Assembly: GCA_019648995.1 (NCBI GenBank)
Contig: BLXT01003952.1
Location: 182,067 to 203,046 of the forward strand
Reading direction: 5' to 3'
Source of the DNA: Plakobranchus ocellatus
Lineage: Eukaryota > Mollusca > Gastropoda > Plakobranchidae
Length of the DNA stretch: 20,980 nucleotides
The translations under genes were made by a program, and so were the position numbers. Below are positions 18,801-20,980 of this stretch, one piece after another; the first letter of the stretch is position 1; each line of letters begins with the position of its first letter. Under the pieces are notes generated by a model. The model searched no databases, was not told the origin of the DNA, and worked only from the letters and a program-made list of their open reading frames with translations.

Positions 18801-20980
18801 ACTCTGTACCACCTAGTATACAGATCTCTAGGGAAGGGGAAAGGGAGGAACAAACACAACTGACCTCACACTAGGAGATGAGTGGAGATGGAACCTAGAG
18901 TCGCCCATACTCTGTACCACCTAATATACAGATCTCTAGGGGAAGGGGAAAGGGAGGAACAAACACAACTGACCCGACACTTAGACATGAGTCGAGATGG
19001 AACCTAGAGTCATCCATACTCTGTACTATCTAGTATGCAGTTCTAGAAGATGATGAAAGTAAGAAGAAAACCAACTGACCTGACACTAAAACATAATTGG
19101 AGATGGAACCTAGAGTCACCCATACTCTGTATGAGCTAATACGTAGGTCTAGAAGACTGAGAAAGTAAGGAAGAAAAGCAACTGACCTGAGGAGCTGGCT
19201 TGTTGCCCGATGCCACCTGTGACTGCCCTGTGGTAGGAGTTACAAAAGCAAAGGCTGAACTCTGGGGAGCTGAAAGTTAAACAATTTGCCAACATAAACA
19301 TAGAACAACAAATATGTAAAAGCAACTGTGAAACACAATCATGTCTTGTGATATTTTATAATAAAGTAGCATAAAGCGTTGGCAGAGAATTACATAAACT
19401 TTTTTTATTTCAATTTTGCATTTTTGTTGTACACCTTAATGACTCTTTGAAGCAAAAAGACGAAAAAAAGCAAAAGCAAAAGGATATATGACTGCATGGT
19501 TATCAAATTAAATAGTGAACCAAAAATAGTTTTCAAAAAATTCTCACTAAAACCTGTCTCGAGCAGTATCAGCAGGGACTCTCAATTTTTCATACACTGC
19601 TGAGAACACAATTCAAGTTTTGTTTTCAAAAATTTCAGATGGTTGGCATAAGGTTTCTTCAATTTGTCTTCAAACCAGTACTTAAGAGCGAGTTGTCGCA
19701 AGTTATCAGTGCAAGTCATTCGACAGCAGTTTTGGATTTGAAAATGCAGATATCATGGTGCAAATTCAACACTTTTTTATTTAGTTTCCACTCAAATAAT
19801 CTTTGGATGGAGAACTTGCAGAGAAAAATTAAACTGCTTAAAGTGTGTAAAATGCAACATAAAACTCACTTTTACTGGCCTAGGGAAATTAAATAAACTT
19901 ACTGGAAGGAGTTGCACCAAATGAAAACCCAGCGGAGTTAAGGCCAGTTTGGCTTGCCATGAATCCACTGGCACCACTGGATCCTTTGTTTGCGGAGAAT
20001 AAAGAGGACGAGGCATCAGACGAAGGCAGTGCAAATCCTTGACCACCAGTGAATGAGGAGAGGGCCGTCTTCTGACCTGCCAGGCCATTGGGTGGCTGAG
20101 CTGCTGGCTGAGCTCCAGCGAGAGGAGCAGGTTTGGATGATGCGTTACTGACCGCAGGGCTAACAAACTGGAAAGATGGCCCTGCAGTAACCGGGCCTGA
20201 AACATTGAACAGACCCACATTGGGAGCTGGTGCTGCAGCAGTATTGAACAGACCCACATTGGGAGCTGGTGCTGCAGCAGTATTGAACAGACCCACATTG
20301 GGAGCTGGTGCTGCAGCAGCCACAGCTAAGTTTGGAGTTGTGCTGGTTGCTACAAAGGATGGGAGACTGCTGGACTGTGCTGGAAAACTCAGCGTCGAGG
20401 TTGCTAGAACGTATGAAAAATAATTCTTTTTTTTTTTTCATTTGATTTAGTTAAAATGATAAGAACATTTTCAAATTTCATATTGTTTACTCACTTTAAC
20501 ACTCAGAGAAAACCTCTCAGATCTAGTATAAAATAGATACATATTCCTTATAATTACGAAACAAAATCTGTTTCAAAGATATGGAGGCATTAAACAAAAA
20601 ATGAAATGTTTTGAGACATAAAAATGTTTGCTATGTTTAACCCGCTGTTTTTGGTTTTTTTTTTTACTATTATTGAATTGCACTCCCATAGCAATATTGA
20701 AGAGGGAAAAAATAGCAAAAACTTAACAAGTTAAAAAAAAAATAAAAAAAAATTTTTTTCGAAGGTATTCTTGACCTTGTTCAATAAAAGTTTCAGAGAA
20801 TAAATATTTTACAAAGCAGAAGAAGCAACAACTGAGATACCTTCTTTCCGGGCAGCACTCGGATCCATCTGAGAAGGAGGAGAAGTGATTGGCGCGGCAT
20901 CTTTATGCCTGTATGAGAGATGAAAGCCTAACAGCATTCCGTCAGAAGAGAGCAGGTACATCACAGGGCAGGCTGGGTAC
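788..20980 (-). CDS. NUP214: Nup214/CAN nucleoporin, 20 exons visible, both ends outside the window
   Basis: Nup214 sits on the cytoplasmic face of the nuclear pore complex. It docks the mRNA-export helicase DDX19/Dbp5 through its propeller, assembles with Nup88 and Nup62 through its coiled coil, and binds export receptors such as CRM1 through FG repeats (family knowledge). Twenty exons with GT donors and AG acceptors join in one frame of 1163 codons: the propeller end (residues 1-46 of the visible part), an S/P/A/T-rich linker (47-344), a coiled coil (345-567), a basic helix (568-615), a Q-rich segment (616-789), an acidic block (790-835) and FG repeats (836-1163). Recalled human Nup214 aligns without gaps over stretches of the coiled coil, for example ours EIKTVTKDQM against human EIKETTESLH. 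The human protein is about 2090 residues, so roughly 400 N-terminal residues and much of the FG tail should lie outside. Exact boundaries are my manual calls; the identity is very secure. Confidence 0.95.
899..1564 (-). other. Nup214 intron 19
   Basis: This intron is AT-rich and noncoding. A plus-strand open frame at 1307-1540 is low complexity with Lys/Asn/Ile codons and is not supported. I see no recognisable repeat. Confidence 0.7.
1565..1738 (-). CDS. NUP214: Nup214 exon 19: FG-type, Ala/Ser-rich
   Basis: The exon has acceptor TTCTCAG|CTGGCC and donor TTTGGAG|GTGGGC, with phases 1-1. It encodes AGLDAQSQSSAAAVPSQAAS, then an Ala/Pro spacer, GSSFSFVGS and SSSSFG. The last FG is completed by a split Gly codon at the junction. 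The donor GTGGGC is non-consensus after +3 but is preceded by GAG. Confidence 0.87.
2215..2460 (-). mobile_element. tRNA-derived SINE candidate
   Basis: Read on the minus strand from about 2456, the sequence GGTAGCTCATCTGATAGGGC resembles a tRNA D-arm and pol III A box. It is followed by GGCATTTGGCTACCAT and a decayed B-box position (GGTTAAGAC). A non-tRNA body with GGGTACCC and mixed composition continues to about 2215. There is no clear A-rich tail, and the ends are approximate. Confidence 0.45.
2465..2606. repeat. 71-bp direct duplication
   Basis: A block starting AGTTTGAAACTACA at 2465 recurs at 2536 with a few substitutions and shares AGGACATATTGGCCTGAGCT. It directly adjoins the SINE candidate on its left, so it may be a flanking tandem duplication. 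Confidence 0.85.
2660..2795 (+). mobile_element. tRNA-derived SINE, family A, copy 1
   Basis: GTGGCACAGTGAGTAG at 2669-2684 is a good tRNA A box. TGAGTTTGTGCCT at about 2722 is where a decayed B box (GGGTTCGAGCC) is expected. The part TGAGATCTGCAG and the 3' portion (GGCTTGACAAAGGGGTCTGG then GTCTGAGATCATCTT) recur in copy 2 at 10162-10260. The minus-strand translation gives DDLRLPDP and RRVAADLK...TVPP, close to a repeat-derived peptide I remember in sea-slug predicted proteins. Exact ends are uncertain. Confidence 0.65.
3251..3415 (-). CDS. NUP214: Nup214 exon 18: FG repeats
   Basis: The exon has acceptor CCCTATAG|GTTTCT and donor TGCAG|GTATGT, with phases 1-1. Its 55 residues carry four FG motifs: GFSFGGPALFGQK, SIFGAQ and IGFGDL. 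It ends with a charged spacer KQEEKQSA. This is the densest FG exon in the window. Confidence 0.9.
3608..3633. repeat. (GA)n microsatellite
   Basis: About 13 uninterrupted AG/GA dinucleotides lie in a purine-rich plus-strand stretch that extends from about 3490. Confidence 0.95.
3635..3766 (+). mobile_element. possible SINE with B box and AAAT tail
   Basis: GGTTCAAGCCC at 3655-3665 fits a pol III B box. About 65 bp later the sequence ends in an A-run followed by AAAT repeats (3729-3765), as SINE tails do. No convincing A box is visible upstream, where the GA repeat lies, so a chance match with a microsatellite is possible. Confidence 0.35.
4325..4756 (-). CDS. NUP214: Nup214 exon 17: large FG-repeat exon
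   Basis: The exon has acceptor TGTTTAG|CTTTCA and donor CCAG|GTGAAG, with phases 1-1 and 144 residues. It is rich in Thr, Ser and Ala, with motifs KDLFGAKSS, SVGFNAGS, SSFFFGKTGQGFGGSG and GIFKLN. These are the sparse FG, FxFG and GLFG-like motifs of a nucleoporin FG region separated by polar spacers, which form the permeability phase and bind transport receptors (family knowledge). The open reading frame runs past both splice sites (4128-4811), but the outer parts are AT-rich intron sequence. Confidence 0.92.
4757..5478 (-). other. Nup214 intron 16
   Basis: This intron is noncoding with many A/T homopolymers and a C-rich patch at about 4885-4902. The open frames at 5017-5464 on both strands are Lys/Phe-rich by composition and lack support. 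Confidence 0.7.
5479..5580 (-). CDS. NUP214: Nup214 exon 16: start of FG-type region
   Basis: The exon has acceptor CTCCAG|CTTCAG and a weak donor CAAA|GTAGGC, with phases 1-1. It encodes ASGGIGPAFNIGAGDGVGLF then KVPQTAASAAASQQ. GLF and AFN are degenerate FG-type motifs like the GLFN of exon 2. The flanks are strongly AT-rich, and the exon stands out by GC content and open frame. Confidence 0.82.
5581..6816 (-). other. Nup214 intron 15
   Basis: This intron contains a minus-strand tRNA-like SINE candidate at about 6215-6545. The rest (5581-6210 and 6550-6816) is AT-rich, with no recognised feature. Confidence 0.7.
6215..6545 (-). mobile_element. tRNA-derived SINE candidate
   Basis: On the minus strand, TTGGTTAGAGC (from about 6539) resembles an A box and AGATTCGAGT (6490-6481) resembles a B box, about 45 nt apart as in tRNA genes. 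Between them, GGCAGTTGGTTACCAT parallels GGCATTTGGCTACCAT of the candidate at 2215-2460. A less AT-rich body without open frames follows to about 6215. The ends are approximate. Confidence 0.45.
6817..6955 (-). CDS. NUP214: Nup214 exon 15: acidic block
   Basis: It encodes FSQTNTYEDVSVTETEED, a 20-residue acidic run, then GETGFFGHSN. More than half of the middle residues are Asp or Glu. FSQ--YED resembles human FLSQRYYEDLDEVSS (from memory). The acceptor could be TTCCTCAG|TTCTCT (used here) or, 9 nt further in, TCTCAG|ACTAAC; both keep phase 0. The donor is AATG|GTGATT, phase 1, which is not strong. The open frame continues past the donor into hydrophobic, clearly intronic sequence. The 3' boundary is the least certain part. 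Confidence 0.8.
6956..7778 (-). other. Nup214 intron 14
   Basis: This intron is dominated by a degenerate tandem array at about 7286-7610. The remaining parts are AT-rich with nothing recognised. Confidence 0.7.
7286..7610. repeat. degenerate tandem repeat of about 65 bp, 5 copies
   Basis: Copies start with (A)ACTTGTA-(C/T)TAGTCTA followed by ACA-AC(A)TCAT and a T-rich segment, at 7286, 7353, 7417 and 7546. The gap of 129 bp before the last equals two periods, and the middle copy (about 7481) is strongly decayed. Spacing is 64-67 bp. Confidence 0.75.
7779..8116 (-). CDS. NUP214: Nup214 exon 14: Q-rich exon with FG-like motifs
   Basis: The exon has acceptor TTCCTAG|ATCAAA and donor GGCCAG|GTGAGA, with phases 1-0. 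It encodes 112 full codons. There are two glutamine-rich blocks, one at the exon start and one about 35 residues in, separated by LPQSSPQNQFFTAGQKPSSC. A more balanced tail follows with TSFSGVAFFKQPNPWPQ and ending GARAQAEPKPSGQ. CAG and CAA are mixed, so this is not a pure triplet expansion. Human Nup214 has no comparable polyQ here as far as I recall. Glutamine-rich disorder could act as spacer. Confidence 0.9.
8117..8726 (-). other. Nup214 intron 13
   Basis: This intron is AT-rich and noncoding, with a 27-bp triple repeat at 8582-8662. Confidence 0.7.
8582..8662. repeat. 27-bp tandem repeat, 3 copies
   Basis: Units start with GCTTAAGCTCCATT at 8582, 8609 and 8636 and end with AACCAGAGCTYN. 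They differ at only a few positions. Each unit carries the palindromes GCTTAAGC and, in the later copies, GAGCTC. Confidence 0.93.
8727..8909 (-). CDS. NUP214: Nup214 exon 13: Q-rich linker
   Basis: The exon has acceptor TTCTCAG|CCAATC and donor TCCGG|GTCAGT, with phases 1-1. It encodes ANLSMSRIVAHTPPSSGKSP, a Q/R run (about 11 Gln among roughly 14 residues), and GTPTGPPVSQLTAPTGKLNF. The Gln codons mix CAG and CAA. The start loosely resembles human APVVRTPSIQPS (from memory). A symmetric phase means it can be skipped without frameshift. Family-level alignment here is weak; the call rests on splice sites, phase and open frame. Confidence 0.87.
8910..9866 (-). other. Nup214 intron 12
   Basis: This intron is noncoding, with an A-run of about 20 at 9283-9302 and general AT richness. 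The open frames at 9082-9381 (minus) and 9354-9596 (plus) are compositional and show no domain. Confidence 0.7.
9867..10009 (-). CDS. NUP214: Nup214 exon 12: conserved basic helix after coiled coil
   Basis: The exon has acceptor TCTCTAG|CGATTC and donor ATTAG|GTAGAC (a weak donor), with phases 2-1. It encodes GDSMSGVTAGPQRTLHEAVS, then AGMTPEKVSRLRDMLTQRT and VPLVRSSPL. Human Nup214 has [20 protein letters not shown] followed by PVRSTAP (from memory). The short helix (M-P/E--LR--L--R) and the VRS motif are therefore conserved, with unknown detailed role. The upstream open frame reaches the intron, and its ATG at 10023 lies before the acceptor. Confidence 0.92.
10010..10781 (-). other. Nup214 intron 11
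   Basis: This intron contains the second, 5'-truncated copy of SINE family A (10162-10260). The rest is AT-rich with no recognised features. Confidence 0.7.
10162..10260 (+). mobile_element. tRNA-derived SINE, family A, copy 2 (5' truncated)
   Basis: CCTGAGATCTGCAGG, then GGGTTTCAGCC at about 10191 (close to a pol III B box GGTTCGANNCC), then GGCTTGTCAGAGGGCCTGAA and CCTGAGATCATCTTGTTGTT match copy 1 at 2694-2790 in order and spacing. The A-box half is missing, and unrelated sequence precedes it. Confidence 0.7.
10782..10949 (-). CDS. NUP214: Nup214 exon 11: end of coiled coil
   Basis: The exon has acceptor GTGGCAG|ACTTGC behind a GT-rich tract and donor GAAGG|GTAGGC, with phases 2-2. It encodes LATPTGDVIYKAIKNNHDLI, then INQRHKLDKVEEQLQNLKLY and SREGAKDLRILGMSE. 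The human counterpart is LFNTLANNREIINQQRKRL...SLQQLRLY (from memory); N-N--II-QR--L and Q-L-LY are shared. Confidence 0.95.
10950..11609 (-). other. Nup214 intron 10
   Basis: This intron is AT-rich and noncoding. There is a CA/A tract at the acceptor of exon 11 and a T-run at about 11150-11162. I see nothing else. Confidence 0.7.
11610..11755 (-). CDS. NUP214: Nup214 exon 10: coiled coil
   Basis: The exon has acceptor CCCAG|GGCCGA and donor CAGAG|GTCAGT, with phases 0-2. It encodes GRTLDPASAERLKRLQGMAQ, then ALEQRVVEVDTILDAQWDAH and QAKRKKEQ. The human counterpart reads KRPLDPKSEAQLQEIRR and DLEWDQHLEQKKKQ (from memory), so LDP-S and the W-D-H/K-K-E-Q signature are conserved. This is the best-recognised stretch in the window. 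Confidence 0.95.
11975..12094 (-). CDS. NUP214: Nup214 exon 9: coiled coil
   Basis: The exon is exactly 40 codons with phases 0-0, acceptor TGCAG|GATCAA and donor TTGCAG|GTAAAT. It encodes DQMREVQEQKNTSFNLLALG, then EECKVKHERDQD and PHYHSLLQ. Joined to exon 8 it aligns gaplessly with the human segment through EEAREQNERNRDSGYLHLL (from memory). That shows no exon is missing in the 1.6-kb intron between them. Confidence 0.92.
12095..13688 (-). other. Nup214 intron 8
   Basis: This is a 1.6-kb AT-rich intron with an ATT-type microsatellite at 12622-12641. The open frames at 12211-12420, 13077-13265 and 13216-13485 have no recognisable similarity. The gapless alignment of exons 8 and 9 with human Nup214 argues against a hidden exon. 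Confidence 0.72.
13689..13838 (-). CDS. NUP214: Nup214 exon 8: coiled coil
   Basis: The exon is exactly 50 codons with phases 0-0, acceptor ACCCAAG|ATTCG and donor AAAG|GTTTGAG. It encodes IRDFEIELKQLREQTHSSVK, then FVGTREEMQRLKQDTEK and MIIFTKEIKTVTK. It aligns closely with human IAHFQKELEELKARTSK...VGTSEEMKMLR (from memory): VGT-EEM is shared, as is heptad spacing of hydrophobic residues. This is part of the helix that packs with Nup88 and Nup62 in known complexes. Confidence 0.93.
13839..14817 (-). other. Nup214 intron 7
   Basis: This intron is noncoding. The stretch 14120-14310 is less AT-rich (GCGCAGGCC, GGGCCTGG) and has overlapping open frames on both strands; it could be an old repeat, but I do not recognise it. 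Confidence 0.68.
14818..14903 (-). CDS. NUP214: Nup214 exon 7: start of coiled coil
   Basis: The exon has acceptor TTTCAG|ATGGAG and donor GAAGAG|GTGAGT, with phases 1-0. It encodes DGGHKPSIKSQKSIDARLDS then AFTQNIIEE. The last part aligns with the human segment DPVMAGIGEEIAHFQKEL (from memory), where the Nup214 coiled coil begins. The basic stretch before it separates the disordered linker from the helix. Confidence 0.88.
14904..16188 (-). other. Nup214 intron 6
   Basis: This intron is very AT-rich, with a G-run pair at 14975-14990, a T-run at 15250-15270, an AT microsatellite at 15338-15362 and several further homopolymers. No exon or gene was recognised; the 15943-16266 plus-strand frame is compositional and runs antisense over exon 6. 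Confidence 0.7.
15338..15362. repeat. (AT)n microsatellite
   Basis: About 12 AT dinucleotides without interruption. Confidence 0.95.
16189..16236 (-). CDS. NUP214: Nup214 exon 6: micro linker exon (48 bp)
   Basis: The exon has a strong acceptor (a T-run then CCAG|CAACAA) and donor AGTG|GTAAGTG, with phases 1-1. It encodes PTNAPLAPKQTSATPS. At 48 bp it can be skipped without shifting the frame. It is called from the splice signals and phase agreement with exons 5 and 7; the short length makes it one of the less certain exons. Confidence 0.75.
16237..16764 (-). other. Nup214 intron 5
   Basis: This intron is noncoding and AT-rich. It holds the compound microsatellite near its 3' end and nothing else recognised. 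Confidence 0.7.
16284..16312. repeat. (CT)n-(AT)n compound microsatellite
   Basis: About seven TC dinucleotides are followed by about seven AT dinucleotides. It lies in intron 5 just upstream (in gene direction) of exon 6's acceptor. Confidence 0.92.
16765..16938 (-). CDS. NUP214: Nup214 exon 5: Ala/Pro-rich linker
   Basis: The exon has acceptor TTTCAG|CCCTGC and donor ACAC|GTGAGTG, with phases 1-1. It encodes 58 residues starting TLPGPTLTAAAAAPSATSLF, with one LFN motif matching the LFN of the exon 2 repeats and runs of proline (KPKPPPT, KPSPPPP). It is low complexity and predicted disordered. The open frame continues only a few codons past the donor. Confidence 0.85.
16939..17339 (-). other. 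Nup214 intron 4
   Basis: This is a short AT-rich intron with an A-run at about 17139-17150. I see nothing else. Confidence 0.7.
17340..17427 (-). CDS. NUP214: Nup214 exon 4: linker exon
   Basis: The exon has acceptor TGTCAG|GCTGAA and donor AAAA|GTAAGTG, with phases 0-1. It encodes AESSFPGLSKLLTSQPAST followed by LGPAMTAGNK. Human Nup214 has similar Ser/Pro-rich unstructured sequence in this position, without clear residue-level alignment. Support comes from splice-site quality, phase agreement and coding-like composition compared with the AT-rich flanks. Confidence 0.82.
17428..19186 (-). other. Nup214 intron 3, with minisatellite at its 5' end
   Basis: At nearly 1.8 kb this is the longest intron in the window. 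Its first third in gene direction is the six-copy array at 18545-19190. A weak B-box-like GGGTCGAAATTC occurs at about 17799. The rest is AT-rich; the open frame at 18130-18348 has no support. Confidence 0.72.
18545..19190. repeat. minisatellite of about 108 bp, 6 copies, abutting exon 3 donor
   Basis: The anchor AGATGGAACC or AGATGAAACC recurs at 18561, 18670, 18779, 18886, 18995 and 19101, giving periods of 109, 109, 107, 109 and 106 bp. Shared parts include CACCCATACTCTGTAC, TACAGATCTCTAGGG and a closing CAACTGACCTGA. Copies 1-4 are most alike, and copies 5-6, nearest the exon, are more divergent (TCTAGAAGA in place of the GATCTCTAGG region). The last copy ends on the exon 3 donor. Confidence 0.95.
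19187..19269 (-). CDS. NUP214: Nup214 exon 3: short linker exon
   Basis: The exon has acceptor TTTCAG|CTCCCC and donor CCTCAG|GTCAGT, with phases 1-0. It adds 28 residues, TPQSSAFAFVTPTTGQSQ onward to NKPAPQ, with an FAF aromatic motif typical of degenerate FG linkers. Its 5' splice site lies at the edge of a tandem array whose copies repeat the same donor sequence. The joins to exons 2 and 4 keep the frame open. Confidence 0.85.
19270..19902 (-). other. Nup214 intron 2
   Basis: This intron is AT-rich and noncoding. The open frame at 19639-19896 (plus) has no recognisable similarity. Confidence 0.7.
19903..20403 (-). CDS. NUP214: Nup214 exon 2: disordered linker with triple GLFN repeat
   Basis: The exon has phases 1-1, acceptor TTCTAG|CAACC and donor TCCA|GTAAGT. 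It encodes about 167 residues rich in Ala, Ser, Pro and Thr. Three copies of a 13-residue unit (APAPNVGLFNTAA) lie near the start, followed by FQFV, GFALP, SLFSA and finally GFSFGATPSS, the only true FG here. Human Nup214 also has a few FG-like motifs (such as FSFGSS) between propeller and coiled coil, so the position fits. No globular domain is visible. The open frame continues past the donor to a stop at 19889, which is intron read-through. Confidence 0.9.
20204..20320 (-). repeat. 39-bp coding tandem repeat, 3 copies
   Basis: Three adjacent 39-bp units start at 20204, 20243 and 20282. The first two are identical and the third differs only in its last base. Each unit encodes 13 residues containing VGLFN, so changes in copy number keep the reading frame. 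The near-identity points to recent expansion or gene conversion. Confidence 0.95.
20404..20840 (-). other. Nup214 intron 1 (first intron visible)
   Basis: This intron is AT-rich, with T-runs at about 20427-20438 and 20657-20666 and an A/T block at 20733-20759. No other feature was recognised. Confidence 0.7.
20841..20980 (-). CDS. NUP214: Nup214 exon 1 (partial): end of beta-propeller
   Basis: This exon runs off the right edge. Reading from 20979 it gives 46 residues starting YPACPVMYLLSSDGMLLGF, which match the last propeller strand of human Nup214 (PVYVILSTDGVLCPFY, from memory). It then passes into a polar linker ending MDPSAARKE. The donor is AAG|GTATCT at 20840 and the exon ends in phase 1. 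The hydrophobic PVMYLLSS segment followed by DG is a typical blade strand and turn. The mature N-terminus, the rest of the propeller and the promoter are outside the window. Confidence 0.92.

Noticed and set aside
18545..19190. CRISPR-like regular repeat array
   Set aside because: The whole period of about 108 bp is repeated with no unique spacers, in a eukaryotic intron; it is a minisatellite.
20133..20423. Plus-strand open frame with repeated RPTLGAGAAAVLN
   Set aside because: It is the antisense shadow of the triple 39-bp repeat in exon 2; any frame stays open through a 39-bp repeat, and the minus-strand reading fits Nup214 with splice sites.

Overview
The window is a piece of an animal nuclear genome. 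It is AT-rich, has long introns with GT-AG splice signals, simple repeats and tRNA-derived SINEs, and shows no sign of prokaryotic gene organisation. One gene fills it, on the minus strand: the nucleoporin Nup214 (also called CAN), a cytoplasmic-face component of the nuclear pore. I could read 20 exons between 20980 and 788. They join in one phase-consistent frame of 1163 codons without a stop. Both ends of the gene lie outside the window: the protein begins beyond the right edge and ends beyond the left edge.

Read in gene order (right to left), exon 1 (20980-20841) holds the last strands of the N-terminal beta-propeller. Exons 2-6 (20403-16189) encode a disordered Ser/Pro/Ala/Thr linker with phenylalanine motifs, including an almost perfect triple 13-residue repeat. 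Exons 7-11 (14903-10782) encode the coiled coil that in known Nup214 proteins assembles with Nup88 and Nup62. Exon 12 (10009-9867) encodes a conserved basic helix after the coiled coil. Exons 13-14 (8909-7779) are glutamine-rich. Exon 15 (6955-6817) is a very acidic block. Exons 16-20 (5580-788) begin the C-terminal FG-repeat region, which contacts transport receptors.

The introns hold the rest. There is a six-copy minisatellite of about 108 bp next to exon 3 whose copies repeat that exon's 5' splice site, a degenerate minisatellite of about 65 bp in intron 14, and a 27-bp triple repeat in intron 13. Two copies of one tRNA-derived SINE family lie in introns 18 and 11, with further tRNA-like SINE candidates in introns 15, 17 and 18. 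Intron 20 has a GC-rich possible DNA-transposon end. A translated piece of the first SINE family resembles sequence I remember from predicted proteins of sacoglossan sea slugs. That makes a heterobranch gastropod mollusc my best guess for the host, at low to moderate confidence. I found no new multi-gene system. The most unusual features are the splice-site-bearing minisatellite and the Q-rich insertion in Nup214.
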